Source: Pictodentalium vernedei
Taxonomy: Eukaryota > Mollusca > Scaphopoda > Dentaliida > Dentaliidae
Assembly: GCA_031216915.1 (NCBI GenBank)
Contig: CM062289.1
Location: 393,602,674-393,666,673, forward strand
Reading direction: 5' to 3'
Length of the DNA: 64,000 nt
The notes beneath the pieces were generated by a model. That model saw nothing but the letters and a program-made list of their open reading frames with translations, searched no databases and was not told the origin of the DNA. Positions 1 through 10,868 of the stretch are shown here, in pieces. Positions within the stretch are counted from its first letter, which is position 1. Every line of letters begins with the position of its first letter. The position numbers were made by a program, and so were the translations under genes.

Positions 1-933
1 CACACCGTAACTAGTTCGCTTCGAGGATCGTTGAAAAAGGAACACCAGCACGTTAACAATTGATTGCGGGAATAAAATAAAAAAAGTAATAAATCTGCGT
101 TTCGACATAATCGTTGTCTGCAGTTTTAATGAAGTGGGTATTGATCTTTCGCGAGATCACACAATGCGTTGAAAGCTTCTGAACTGTGAGATCGCCTTGT
201 TCAAAGTCGATTATTAGCCTCTCCTGTTATTTGAATGCACCCGAGGCAAAGACTTAACACTGTACACCTTTGTTACATTGAGGTGTGCATTAAAAAAATA
301 CAGTGTCTCGTGAACTCTAACTAAAGGATAAATTCTATAGAGTTTAGAAATTGTTTTATGGAATAAAGATTTATAGTTCTATAGGGTTACGAGATATTTC
401 TTAGTTCAGAACCACAAGATAGAAGAATGTAAGAATGTTTTTGTGATTGTGACGATATGCAGCCTTTATAACATGTTGGAGATCGCATCCGGAGCTATTT
501 CCTACAATATGCCACAAATGAAGAAGAATGTAAAGAATTTCAAAGTTTATTGTCATTGAGTAGGAACGTTCAACATCAAATGAAACCGTTTTTGGAACTG
601 TAGAAACATTAAGTTCACTTGTTAATATTGTTTTGGTGAGTGACTGGCGGTTTTCTATGAGAAGTAGCTTAATCCTTATTCAAACTGTTCTGTCGTGGAC
701 CGTATTTGCACCACGGGTAACGCTCATAAACCAGAGAACTGGCTGGATTTGCAATTTGTTTTTGTGATTTTTGACGATTTGTTGCCTTTATGACGTTTTG
801 GGAATCGCATCCTACAATATGCCACAAAACGACATTTTTCCGAGGAAGGACAAAGATGTAATCGAACCTGATGCAGTATCGTAGAATAGACCTTGTCGCA
901 AAGGCAGTTAATATTCCGATGTCCTCGACACTG
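1..933. other. No gene seen; one imperfect direct repeat
   Basis: AATCGCATCC or GATCGCATCC followed by CTACAATATGCCACAAA occurs at about 481-519 and 791-829 with similar 5' flanks. Otherwise plain AT-rich sequence. 1165-1367 leads into receptor exon 1 and shows no clear promoter motif. Confidence 0.5.
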
Positions 934-1164
934 TTAACCGTTTACCCAACGAATCGGCCGCATCCGCCCGCGTAATATGCAAATTCAGTAGTTGAAAAAA
1001 TATTATTTTTCAAACAATTTCAACAAAACCATATCATGTGACCCACCCCCTCGTTTCAACGAGGGGTCACATGATATGGTTTTGTTGAAAGTTTTTGAAA
1101 AATTTGAAAAAATGATATTTAAAAAAATAAATTTTGATATCGTCTGCGTTGGGTAAAGGGTTAA
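934..1164 (+). mobile_element. Family A palindromic MITE
   Basis: Bounded by TTAA and the inverted ends CCCTTTACCC-like/GGGTAAAGGG (left end has one change, CCGTTTACCC). Arms CATATCATGTGACCC meet at a short centre (CCTCGTTTCAACGAGG). TTAA target and CCC/GGG ends resemble piggyBac-type MITEs. Confidence 0.8.
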
Positions 1165-1367
1165 CCTGCACAAGTTACCGATAATATGTGATAATAATTT
1201 CAGACAAACGTTAGTACAGCTGAAACAAGTGCACCCATTTTTATTCCCGGCATTGAAAAACATGGTGGAATGAAACAGAAATCCATATTGCCCCGAATCC
1301 TGTATATTGCACAGACACAGATTATTGAAAAGGAAACTGACTTTAGAGAATTCTGCCTATAAGAGCT

Positions 1368-2423
1368 ATGTTCCGTGGTTCAAAAGTTGGAATAGTTACT
1401 ACAAAGAAGTCGTCGAACGTTTACGATCACGTTTCTAATAATTCAAGATCAGAAGTATCTTCATCCAAGGAGCCCGACGACGATAACGAGACACACACAA
1501 ATACAGAACTTTTTAGGAAACTTAAAAGTTTTGTATTTCTTCTTAGAGTGTTTGGACTTTACTTTGAGAAATTTAGAGAGAAAGGAACGAAGAAGAGGAC
1601 ATTAAGCAAAGGATTTCTCCTTTCTCTCTGCATACTAATTACTTTGTTTCTCAATGCGTCACGTTCGCTATTCATTGTTTTTTATTCGGATCTGGCTTTC
1701 GGAATACAGACTTTTTTCAATGTATGGATGGCAACATGGTCTGTGGAATGCTTCGCAAAGGTGTCGCTGTTCGTGTTTGGCATTTATGACCAAAATAAAA
1801 TCTCGAATTTCTTCATAAAATGGCAACAATATCAACTGGCGACCCATGACAAATTTCTCAAGTTATTACTTCATATAGTTGTATCACTGACGATGAATAT
1901 GATAATTGTTAACTCTTTGACTGTGATTATTGGTGCATTCACGTCACAAGAGTTAATGCACATGTATCTTACATCAGCTTGGCCAGGTGTATATGAAACA
2001 CATTTCAGACATGTTTTCGTTATCGGCGTCGGAACTTTAGTTTTTATTATGTCTGGTGCGGCAATATTTCCCATGTCGTTCCTAATCATACTTGCAGCCC
2101 TTGCCTCTCGAGAGTTTCATTGCTTGGCGAAGGTGATAAACAAAGCAGTTGATAAAAATGGGCACTTATCTGGCGACATAGAACCAATTAGAATAAAACA
2201 CCAGCATATCTGTGAAACTGTCTCAATTCTCAATGATTCATTTACCTGGATGACCGGTTGTATTTTCATAGCTAACATCCCCATGTGTTGCTTCATACTC
2301 TACCAGTTCGCAAACTATATTGAATCGAACACTGTTAATTCGATAATGGGCGCGTTCTGGTTTGGAATGGTGTTCCTTCATTTAATGACGCTAGCGTTTT
2401 CGGCAGCCATTTTAAACGTTACG
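1368..2423 (+). CDS. Gustatory-receptor-like 7TM chemoreceptor, alternative 5' exon 1
   Basis: Open exon of 352 codons encoding most of an insect-type gustatory-receptor-like protein (7tm_7 / GRL family, ligand-gated channels of the plasma membrane with intracellular N-terminus). Predicted helices at about residues 82-105, 113-140, 163-192, 214-246, 291-316 and 323-350; a charged, Ser-rich N-tail precedes them. Blocks shared with the other three exons: FGLYFEK, TFFNVWMATWS, FFIKWQQYQ and NIPMCC. Reading continues only two codons past NVT before a stop, and exactly there sits ACG|GTAAGT, a strong phase-0 donor, so helix 7 must come from downstream exons. The start chosen is the first ATG of the frame; the related exons begin with a similar (F)xGSKV block. 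No helix-7 exon is seen before the next receptor exon. Family by pattern recognition; ligand unknown. Confidence 0.85.
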
Positions 2424-2439
2424 GTAAGTTAGAATATTT

Positions 2440-2612
2440 TTTATGGGATTATTATAATCCCTGATGGGTGCGGGTGTGGGATGAGAAAATCTCATCCGAG
2501 GGCAAGATATTTGGGCCAGGCACGAGGGTTGCCGAGTGTCTGGACCAAATATCTTGTCCCGAGGGTGAGATTTTCCCATCCCACACCCGTACAATCAGGG
2601 ATTATTTTTCTC
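2440..2612. repeat. Single-copy hairpin element
   Basis: Imperfect palindrome: ATAATCCCTGATGGGTGCG at the left is mirrored by GTACAATCAGGGATTATT at the right, and CAAGATATTTGG by CCAAATATCTTG; centre near 2527. It lies just downstream of the receptor exon 1 donor, inside the presumed intron. Confidence 0.65.
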
Positions 2613-3183
2613 CCCCCACCATACAGCGGTTACGTTAGCCAGAGGTAATCGGCGGTCACGTGCTGATATAATCAACTCATTTGGTATTCGTTGTTTTGAA
2701 AAACTAATGACACCATCGAAAAGAGCATACCAAAGGTATATACCACGGAATCAATTAGGAACGGTGGCATCTTGGGGTTTAAAGAGTTTTAGAGCATCAA
2801 ACTTTGATCACACGGCATTCTGATGACGTCAATATGAATTAGTTGGTAGCAAGAAACTGATACGATATGCATAACGCCATAGTAACGTTGTAAATGTATA
2901 ACGTCACGTGGATGGGGTGGGATACATCTTTCTCTCCCTGCTATCTCACCCTGGACAGACGTTTGTTACATATGCAGTGGGGGGAGAAAACAAGCTGGTC
3001 TGCAAGGGCGTGCAGGCGCAGAAAAATAACCCTTTGAATAAAAATAAATATGTTTCTTCTCGTCATATTACTACCAGTGAATTCCACTGCTATAACAATC
3101 ACGGCTGTTCGTGCAGATTATAAGGTTTCTATGGAAATGAATTAGTCTACAACATAATCGATTTTGACAACAGCGGAACTGCA

Positions 3184-3389
3184 TACAGTACAGTCGCCGT
3201 GGACGGTCGTAATAGCCGCTGGGCAGTAATGTCCACACATATGTTTACTTGCTAATAACAACCCGGTGCTTCATTAATTAATTTTTTGATGATTATTCCT
3301 GTAATTACTGTTTGGAATCTAATATTATTACGTCCGTGGAAATATTGCCAACCTGTGGAAAGTGACAAGTCCACGACGGCATTACTGTA
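3184..3389. mobile_element. Family I MITE (TA, mariner-like), decayed
   Basis: Ends TACAGTACAGTCGCCGTGGA / CCACGACGGCATTACTGTA. Related to 34264-34513; half of the GAAGCACCGGGT centre is lost. TA flanks and CAGT ends suggest a Tc1/mariner-type MITE. Confidence 0.6.
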
Positions 3390-3664
3390 TGATCTCAGTA
3401 CGAGTGTACAATACGCAGTAAAAAGGATAAGACTTGTTATCATTGTTTCTATACATTCAAAGCAGTTGTTATGAATTCCAGAGCTGTTGCATCTCCGTGG
3501 GAACCCCGAGAAGTAAAGCAGTGCTTGTATACTGCGGTAAACAAGCTCTCTTTTACTGATAAAGTAGGACCGGCTAACCAATGCCTAGGGTAAAAGTCCG
3601 TTTAAAATGAGCAACATGTGTATAAACGATTGAACGGACTTGACTTTATATTCTTGTTGCGGTC

Positions 3665-3665
3665 G

Positions 3666-3716
<51 letters not shown>

Positions 3717-3717
3717 A
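3665..3717. repeat. (TAAA)n microsatellite
   Basis: About 13 uninterrupted TAAA units, resembling a retroposon A-rich tail without a recognisable body. Confidence 0.9.
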
Positions 3718-3895
3718 GCAGTTGCGATTAATTTTACTTTAGAATCTTCAAATCATATAATACAAGTTTGAAATAATTCTTTCTTTTTTTTGTTAAATGC
3801 AGTGAAACTGTTAATTGATTAGCCAATTGTAAAATGTTTAGCTTACTGAAAATTGAACATTTTCCTACATTCTATTGATAAACTGAGAACTTATT

Positions 3896-3955
3896 CTATT
3901 ATATCATGTTTGACAGAGCTGCTCGCAGAACGCTGTCACGACAAGAGATAACAGC
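3896..3955. mobile_element. Family H core, decayed
   Basis: CTATTATATCATGTTTGACA with a degraded right arm (CTGTCACGACAAGAGATAAC); compare the intact copy at 18009-18065. It abuts the family G element. Confidence 0.45.
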
Positions 3956-4126
3956 GTAAATACATAGAACGTCATGATGTGTGAATGTGTTCGTCAACAC
4001 GGCACTAGTACCAGCGCGGCAGGATAGAACGAGAGGCAGAGCCTCGAGTTCTATCCTTCCGCGATGGTATAGGTGCACTATTGGCGAACACATTCACACA
4101 TCGTGACGTTCTATGTTTATTACACG
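3956..4126. mobile_element. Family G palindrome, copy 1
   Basis: Arms ACATAGAACGTCA / TGACGTTCTATGTTTATTAC enclose nested palindromes (GTGTGAATGTGTTCG, and TATAGAAC-like arms around GAGGCAGAGCCTC). Copies at 45415 and 51623. Confidence 0.65.
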
Positions 4127-4674
4127 CATCTATGACACAGAATCGATTAATAGAAAAATTTAAACATCACATAGTTCTTATGTCTACTTGAAATTAAAAC
4201 AAAAACAAAACTCAGGTTTGACTGGCAAACAAGCGTGACAGATCAACACATAAACAAAAAAATATAATTGAAAATTGTGGCCCAGAAAGTTAGTTGTTAA
4301 AATTAGCTGTCGTTATCTGTGAGATATTCGCTTCAAAGTTAAAGCTTGAATGTTATAAAATCACATATTTATAGAATACGTTTAATTTCGTTAATTGTGA
4401 TGGATTTGAACAAAAACATTTTCCAATTGACATTTGATTTATCGGCCGTTACCACAACTTCTGAATTGATCTGGGTCGGAAAGCCACGCTTCGATATTCG
4501 ATAAGCCAATTACGAAAACGGGTGCAATTTACTTCTTTTGATGCATCCGTGACGTCGGGTAGAAAGACAGTTCTTCAACGGAAATCTTTTTGGAACACGC
4601 GTTCCGTATGGCTTTGTAAATATGAAACTTGAAGGAAAGTAAGAAACGTGTAATAAATGGTTGTATTGGATACC

Positions 4675-4800
4675 TTGCGTTGTTTAATTGAAAGACAAAC
4701 ATGTACGTCGCAATATTCGTTTTCTGACAAGAAAAACTTTAAAACGTTTCACTACTAATGAATTCGTTTGCATGTCTGTTGCATTCGTTGTCAAGTCTTT
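4675..4800. repeat. Dispersed repeat pair, copy 1
   Basis: Blocks CCTTGCGTTGTTTAATTGAA and CACTACTAATGA..TTCGT recur in the same order at 6280-6400. Origin unknown; no open frame. Confidence 0.55.
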
Positions 4801-5383
4801 AAACATGGGTGCCACAGTGATTTTGTCATAGTTGTTCTTCAACTGACCACACTATGTTTGTATCCAATCAATAGGAGTTTAATCTCTAATAATAATAATA
4901 CTTTGGTCGGCCGCTGATTTCTTGCGGTTCTCGTTTGAGAAGGCTTGGTTACCCCTGTACTCCCAACAATTCCAAGTTCCTCAGTTAGATTTGTTTATCC
5001 GGGATATTTAAACAATCAGATTCGAGTGAAAAATTTACAAAGTAAAAATAACATTCTGACTGCTTGTTCCTTGACAAATACTTTCCATAACTGGTAATAC
5101 AGTTACGGAGTGTGCTAAAGTTATTAGATATTTTAAAAACGTTTTGTTGCGTTATTCCCCGCAGTTTAGTCAATATTTGAGGTTCGATCATCGTGATCGT
5201 GACACTGACCGGCGTCAATTGGTTTCGACCAATTGAATTCCGTTAAAATTAAAAAAGCAGATTGGGGTTGGCACCCCACAACTTAACAGCGATGTCTTGT
5301 TGATATTGAAGGAAGTGTTAAAATTATCCAGTTGAAAAGTTATTTTAGGTTATGTAGATTGGTAGTTACAAGGGGTGTGTGTG

Positions 5384-5552
5384 ATAAATACAGAACCGCA
5401 CATACGTTTGAATGGGTAACGAATTGTCGCACTCGATTGCTTTGGCCCAGGAAATCACTCGAGCCTTCGGCTCTCGTGATATCCTGGACCAAAGCAATCT
5501 CGTGCGATGATTCTTAACCCAATCAAACGTATGTGCGGTTCTGTACATTTAC
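5384..5552. repeat. Single-copy hairpin element
   Basis: Arms ACAGAACCGCACATACGTTT / AAACGTATGTGCGGTTCTGT, with inner arms GATTGCTTTGG..CC and centre GAGCCTTCGGCTC. Confidence 0.75.
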
Positions 5553-5721
5553 TATCTGTTCATGTTTCAAAAACATAGACCAACTGAACCGAAACGGAAG
5601 TTTTTTCCTGAAATCGAACCTAATCTGTAAAATCAAAACCGCTCAGCTCTGAATGAAAAACAAATCAAAAACGAATAAGCAATGGATATATACAATTAAA
5701 ACCCCGATCCCCACCCCATAG

Positions 5722-5971
5722 TTAACCCTTTACCCAACGAATCGCCCGCATCCGCCCGCGTAATATGCAAATTCAGCAGCTGAAAAAATATTATTTTTCA
5801 AAAAAAATTCAACAAAACCATATCAAGTGCCCCCTCTTTGGAACGTGCTCGACGAGCTCGTTCCAAAGAGGGGTCACTTGATATGGTTTTGTTGAATTTT
5901 TTTGAAAAAAATTAAAAAATTATATTTAAAATAATAAATTTTGATATCGTCTGCGTTGGGTAAAGGGTTAA
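5722..5971 (+). mobile_element. Family A palindromic MITE
   Basis: TTAA-CCCTTTACCCAACGAATC at the left, CGTCTGCGTTGGGTAAAGGG-TTAA at the right. Arms GTTGAA..ATATCAAGTG; centre GGAACGTGCTCGACGAGCTC. Near full length. Confidence 0.85.
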
Positions 5972-6279
5972 ACCTAATGGTTGGTTGATTTAATTTGTGT
6001 TACATATTGCCGTGCTTGTTGTTTACTGAACATCGATAAGTTTACAAACTACAAACAGTGTTCTTCCAGAGTATAAATTTTCAAAAATACTGTAGGAATT
6101 GGAGAATACGAAATATATTTAGTTCGGTAGTTCGATTATGAATAGGCCGACATCACGTGCTACTTCTGTTGAAAGCGCAGCATACTTTTCTGCATATGGA
6201 ACAATCAGTCAACACGGGTTTATTCACCACTTATTTCTCGACCAGTACAATCAGTTTTGTTGAAAGTTTTCTTCTTTGC

Positions 6280-6400
6280 ACCTTGCGTTGTTTAATTGAA
6301 ATACATGCATGTGCGCTTCAATACTCGTTTGCAAAGAAGAAAAAACATTTCAACTACTAATGATTTCGTCTGCGACTCTGTTGCACTCGTTGCCATGTTT
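6280..6400. repeat. Dispersed repeat pair, copy 2
   Basis: Second copy of the 4675-4800 block; divergence is moderate. Confidence 0.55.
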
Positions 6401-6487
6401 ACTGAGTGTTTCTGGTTTTATTGAGGCTGAAGATACCTTGAAACTAAATTTAGATAAATACAGTTCGATAAATTACGGCAGTGAAGT

Positions 6488-6650
6488 AGTGGTAGCGCGT
6501 GGATCAGTAGTTAAAGTATTGGACTTTGAATTGAAAGGTCGACGATTTGACTGACCATTGTTTGTGTAATTGCGTTTGTGTCCTTGGGCAAGACACTTAA
6601 TCCCAATTTTCCGGGCGCGGGACCGGTGTCACGACCGCAGTCCAGAAAGT
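6488..6650 (+). mobile_element. tRNA-derived SINE, 5' part
   Basis: Diverged tRNA-like head (GCGCGTGGATCAGTAGTTAA, A-box region; ACGATTTGACTGAC replaces the B box), then the family body GTGTCCTTGGGCAAGACACT-TAATCCC. The rest of the body is lost; a family C remnant follows. Confidence 0.6.
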
Positions 6651-6654
6651 AAAA

Positions 6655-6775
6655 ATTGCTCAGTGGATTTGTATAGCAGATCAATCAAGATATTCAACGT
6701 GCAGCCCCAAGGCACCACGTTAAAAATATTCATTGATCTCCCCCAAGTCAAGAATGTAGACTGATCCAGCAACCA
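6655..6775. mobile_element. Family C MITE remnant
   Basis: Core ATTCAACGTGCAGCCCC / GGCACCACGTTAAAAATATT with flanks similar to other C copies; both TTAA ends lost. Confidence 0.5.
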
Positions 6776-6994
6776 AGAGGTTAATGCAAACATTGACAAC
6801 TAACCTTGAATGGGGATTTTCGTGACTCACGACATTGATCGGTTATGGGTGTTAAGTTAGACAGAGGCTTAATTGCAAAAGGTTCTACAGCGTACAGCCG
6901 TTTAACCATCTACCCGAAAAAGTGGTGGCCCAGTGCTTATTGCATTCAACACTTCATAACGAAATATTAACGGGCCGATACTGAACAGCGGTAA

Positions 6995-7510
6995 CAACGT
7001 TGTGTCCTTCGACAAGACGCTTAACCCCGATTTCCCATGTGGGTGCACGGTGGCGTTGTGTACTAAGACGCTCTGCACATCGATGGTTCACTTACTTCAA
7101 CCGCGGCTACCTCTGCTTGTTCAGAGTGAGAAAGTTGGAGAATCTGGCAGTTGCTCGCCGATGCTCGTTGGTTCTCTCCGGGTACTCCAGCTTTCTTCAC
7201 ACGTAAAATTGTCGGATACTATGTAACACTAACTGTTGAAAGAGTCGTTAACCCTTTACCTAACATGAACAGCAGACGACACTTGCAAAGAGAATTCGTG
7301 AATGACTAACTATTTTCATTTTTTGGCTCAAAAACATAGGTTATGACCCTCAATGGAACGAGCTCGACGAGCTCGTTCCAACAAGGGTTCATAACCTATG
7401 TTTTTGAGACGAAAAATGAAAAAATAATGAAATTTGATTGGCGTTTTTTGAGAATAGCGCTGGCCGGTTTTGACCGTTACGCTGGGTAAAGGGTTAAACC
7501 CCAGTAAACA
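6995..7510 (+). mobile_element. SINE interrupted by a family B MITE
   Basis: SINE body starting GTTGTGTCCTTCGACAAGAC, with TACTAAGACGCTCTGCACAT and TCTCCGGGTACTCCAGC. Its tail is split at TTAA by the MITE 7248-7497 and resumes as AACCCCAGTAAACAAAC. The 5' tRNA head is missing. Confidence 0.75.
7248..7497 (+). mobile_element. Family B palindromic MITE, nested in SINE
   Basis: TTAA-CCCTTTACCTAACATG left end and GCTGGGTAAAGGG-TTAA right end. Arms AACATAGGTTATGACCC, centre GGAACGAGCTCGACGAGCTC. Insertion at the TTAA of the SINE tail demonstrates the target preference. Confidence 0.9.
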
Positions 7511-7759
7511 AACTGCAGTGGTCTATCGAGTATTACGATGGGAGAAAACTGCTTGGAGTTTGACCAGTTTAGTCACATTCCGAATGCCCAATGCATACAT
7601 TACGCTTTCTATAAATAAAATTGCACGAAATTCGGCATTTTATCTCAGAAATTCACAAAAATGATCTCATTTTTTTTGTATCCGACACAAGCTAATCGCA
7701 AAATGCCATTCAAATTTTATCATTTTGTTAATTTTTGCATCGAAAGCTTTAAGCATTGT

Positions 7760-7922
7760 ACATGCCTGCTTCCTCCCTCGCCCAACACTGGAACGAGCTC
7801 ATTGACTCCGATGCAATGAGAGGTCACACATAACCTTAGTTTTATATGCAACTCAAATGAAAATTTCTAGTAAGTCAATTTTTTTGCAAGTATCGTCTGC
7901 TGCTTGTCTTAGGTAAACAGTT
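7760..7922. mobile_element. Family B remnant
   Basis: Decayed copy: TGGAACGAGCTCATTG centre, GAGAGGTCACACATAACC arm, CAAGTATCGTCTGCTGC and GGTAAACAGTTAA at the right end. Left arm mostly lost. Confidence 0.55.
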
Positions 7923-7964
7923 AAAAGATTGTTGATCTTCTCCGCCTATTTGTTGTTCTACGTG

Positions 7965-8213
7965 CAAGCCTGAAAATAAGCAGTCTGACATATGCAGAAT
8001 GAGGTCCTCAGAGGGTGAATTTGATGATGCTATCCCATAGAGTGGGCCAATTTATCCTCTGGGTACCTCTTTCTGTTTTTTAGACCCTGATTCGGGCAGA
8101 AGTTCACAGAGGGTAAATTTAGTAATGCTACCCTGCTATGCAGGCTAGCATTACTAAATTCATCCTCTGGAGACCTCATTTTGCAGATGACAGTCAGCTT
8201 ATTTTCTGGCTTG
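7965..8213. mobile_element. Family D MITE with 8-bp target duplication
   Basis: Ends CAAGCCTGAAAATAAGCAG / CTTATTTTCTGGCTTG. Flanked by the exact 8-bp duplication TCTACGTG (7957-7964 and 8214-8221). Internal blocks GAGGGTGAATTT, ATGCTACCCT and GGTACCTCTTTCTG. 8-bp duplications and CA..TG ends point to hAT-type. Confidence 0.8.
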
Positions 8214-8221
8214 TCTACGTG

Positions 8222-9060
8222 TCGTCTTATGGTTTACTTTCAAATTTTACTGAACCCTAAATTTTATGCAAACCAAATACGAATGGCTGTATGCACGTAC
8301 TGCGGTGGATTCGACTGAAAGGGAATGTCAAACAGATTATCCGATAACCATAGATCTATACCGGAATGTAGATCCTGTGATGAAGAACGCAAAAACATCT
8401 ATCGAACGTGCCTCACCTCGTTTTGTTCTGAAAGATGTGGTGAATTATGCATACCGTAATACAATTAATAATTGATTGTTTTAGAACGACAGAGCCGAAC
8501 ACATCCTAGGTAGTTTTTATAGTGCGGAAGATATCATGTGGTCAAATGTTTTTCATGTGCGAGATTTGACGTTCCATCACTGGCCTTCAAGTGCATCCCA
8601 TAGTTGTTGATATAATGCATGGGGTGAGGTTCGTGCTGATATTTCGCGCAAACAAGAGTTCGATTCTGTGTACTGCTGTCGACTAAATTCTCTACACGCA
8701 ACATGTGTTAAATATCTCATAACATACAGATGGACGACAGCCCCATGTTCGTTCTCAGAAGATGAATGTTGTCCCTCAGTCTTAAGTAAATTAAACTATT
8801 CGATTAAGAATCACCTGCGCCGTTTCAGGAACTGGGCGTGAAGAAAACATTAGTTTCGAAATCGAGAGTAATTGAGGAGTATTTTTATGTTTGACGAATT
8901 TACTGTGTAATGGCAAAGTAATTGCGAACAGAAATACTACAACTACACCAATCTCGTAAATATCAGCGTCGACAAGTTTCAAATGTTCGGTGAATTAGAC
9001 ATTTTTCTAAATTTGTTTTTTACACGTCATAACTGACGTAGAAAGCTCATTAACTTTCTT
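8222..9060. other. No supported gene
   Basis: A 69-codon ATG frame (8266-8475) is open but matches nothing I recognise and has no partner in the duplicated unit downstream. The rest is 5' flank shared with 12.5-13.1 kb. Confidence 0.4.
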
Positions 9061-9241
9061 CACGCCGATGTCGAAATATTACAATTTCAAACCGCATTTT
9101 CCCATAATGCTACTTGGAATTTAAGCTAAATTCAATCTGGTTTGACAGAGCTCATTGAGCTCTGTCAAACAAGATTAAATTGGTGAAATTCGTAGTTGCA
9201 TTATGGGAATTAATCGCGGCTTGAAATTATGACACCAGTGT
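9061..9241. mobile_element. Family H palindrome, copy near receptor exon 2
   Basis: Perfect core TTTGACAGAGCTCA / TGAGCTCTGTCAAA, subterminal CCCATAATGC / GCATTATGGG, outer ends CACGCCGATGTC / GACACCAGTGTG. Present before both duplicated receptor exons, so it predates the duplication. Confidence 0.75.
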
Positions 9242-9289
9242 GCAGGGGGATAAAAGACTTTATAACGTTTTTTTTTTATAAATTTTATA

Positions 9290-9598
9290 TAATGGCATAT
9301 TCTAATTCGGACAATGTCGGATATACGGCACCTTAACTTCTCTGTTCAAGCAACGACGGATGATTGGATGAAGTGGTTTGTACGCATCAGCAGATTCCCC
9401 CACTTGACGATCGATGTTAGTCTTCTCGCAGTTGTTTAAAATACATGAATATAAGTGAAAGTGGTCGTATGCCTTGAACATGTAGGCGCATGACATCCCA
9501 GTGGCAGTGTTTTAACGCATCGCCGTCTCAATTGCAGTATTAGCAACTTTAAAATTCTACACGTCGATATTCTGGTCACTAAACAAAAACTGTTAAAA
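9290..9598 (+). promoter_or_regulatory. Conserved upstream region of receptor exon 2
   Basis: About 300 bp upstream of the 9599 ATG align with 13545-13853 upstream of the paralogous exon: shared blocks include CATATTCTAATTC, GAAGTGGTTTGTAC, GACGATCGATGTTAGTCTTC and GACATCCCAGTG. Retention alongside the coding exon suggests promoter plus 5' leader, but recent duplication alone could explain it. Confidence 0.4.
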
Positions 9599-10666
9599 AT
9601 GTGTTCGATTAGAAATCTTTTTTGTGGATCTAAAGTTGAGAGCGACACGGACTCCACAGACACGATGGAAATTAATAGGGCCGTCTTCGATCTAAAGGCT
9701 GGAATCAATGCAAGCAAAAATGAAAAAGAGGTTGAGGAATCTTATTCTACGACTGTTCTATTCAAAAATCTTGGAAGGTTCATATTTTTGTTGAAAATAG
9801 TTGGACTTTATTTTGATAGACACAAAGACAGAACTGGGAAGATGAAATCTTCCAAGACAGTGTACAGCGCAACAGTTTTACTCATTATCATGTTCCTCAA
9901 CGTAATACGAGCAATCTTAGTCATACAGAACGAAGTACAATATGGTGTTAGAACATTCTTCAAAATATGGATGGCCGCATGGTCTTTTGAGTGTTTAATT
10001 AAAGTCTTATGTTTAATACACGGAATATACAAACAAGAAAAGCTTCAGGCTTTCTTTGTAAAATGGCAAATTTATCAGCTACAAGTTCATGAAAAATTCT
10101 TGAGAAAATTACTTCATGTTATGACCTTCATCACAATGAATGTGATTATGATGAACACATTAACGGTCGTTGTAGGAGCTCTTATATCAGAAGAACTCGC
10201 GCAGTTGTTCTTATCAGCTTCATGGCCCGGAGTAGACGAAATGTACGCTAGTTATAATATAGCAGCCTTTGATGGTGCATTAATATTCGTCATGTCTATT
10301 CCAGCTATATTTCCGGTGTCCTTCATGATTGTACTTTCTGCGCTAGTATGTAAGGAGTTCCGTTGTTTTAATACAGAAATACGAAATGCTGTTGACAAAA
10401 ACGGTCACATCAGTGGTAATCTCGAGGAGTTCAGAATGAGACACCAGAATATATGTGATATTGTGTCTATAACAAATGAATTGTTCAGTTATATGACTGG
10501 GGCAGCATTCTTTACCAATATACCCATGTGTTGCTTGATGATGTATCAAATTATACATTTTATCGACTCGCCTGCAGTAACTTTGATAATGGGGACAATA
10601 TGGTTTGGAGAAACGTTCCTTCATCTTTTTACAGTAACCATTACATGCACAATAGTCAATGTTGTG
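9599..10666 (+). CDS. Gustatory-receptor-like 7TM chemoreceptor, alternative 5' exon 2
   Basis: Intact 356-codon exon, close paralogue of the 13854 exon and same length. Helices at about 88-110, 118-144, 170-196, 221-253, 294-320 and 326-352. Conserved blocks: FCGSKV near the N-terminus, TFFKIWMAAWSFEC, FFVKWQIYQ, IFPVSFMIVLSALV and NIPMCC. The exon ends GTT GTG|GTAAGT, phase 0, at the same protein position as its relatives; the extra eight codons read past the donor are intron. The ATG lies in an AAAAATG context matched in the paralogue. About 300 bp upstream is also conserved with the paralogue, suggesting its own promoter. Expected to join the shared exons at 45.6 and 57.3 kb. Predicted membrane receptor channel; ligand unknown. 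Confidence 0.86.
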
Positions 10667-10709
10667 GTAAGTCACGATTATAATGTTGTATAACAGCTGT
10701 GAGTTGAAA

Positions 10710-10868
10710 ACATTATACGTTATTGTGATGAACTGACGGTAACATGGCCGGAGGTTTGCGGCTCAGAGTTTATGTTTAACCGAGACGGAGCGTCTCGGTT
10801 AAACATAAGCTCCGAGCCGTAAATCTCCGGCCATGTTACCGTCTGTTCATGACAATAACGTAAATGTT
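10710..10868. repeat. Single-copy hairpin element
   Basis: Arms CATTATACGTTATTGT / ACAATAACGTAAATG and TAACATGGCCGGAG / CTCCGGCCATGTTA; centre CCGAGACGGAGCGTCTCGG. Lies 45 bp past the receptor exon 2 donor. Confidence 0.8.

Larger units (their letters stand above)
2624..5383. other. Presumed intron or intergenic; only the repeats listed
   Basis: Outside the elements given separately I see no coding signal, helix-7 motif or receptor-like exon in 2624-3183, 3390-3895 or 4127-5383. Confidence 0.5.
8460..10690 (+). repeat. Tandem duplication, copy 1 (receptor exon 2 unit)
   Basis: The 5' flank, a family H palindrome and receptor exon 2 align in order with 12550-14940. Similarity begins around the shared block GAGGTTCGTGCTGA (8630s and 12670s) and runs to the splice donor. 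Flank similarity is patchy, coding similarity high. Confidence 0.7.

Noticed and set aside
1003..1263. Recurrent frames reading NKTISCDPSLERARSNEG on either strand
   Set aside because: These are translations of family A arms and recur at every A copy; not proteins.
2959..3010. TFVTYAV reading as a possible helix-7 exon for receptor exon 1
   Set aside because: No hydrophobic run after TY, no Q at the expected place and no acceptor in phase.
6130..6160. MNRPTS-like reading resembling the NRPT block of the penultimate receptor exon
   Set aside because: Only a few codons, no surrounding similarity, stop immediately upstream; chance match.
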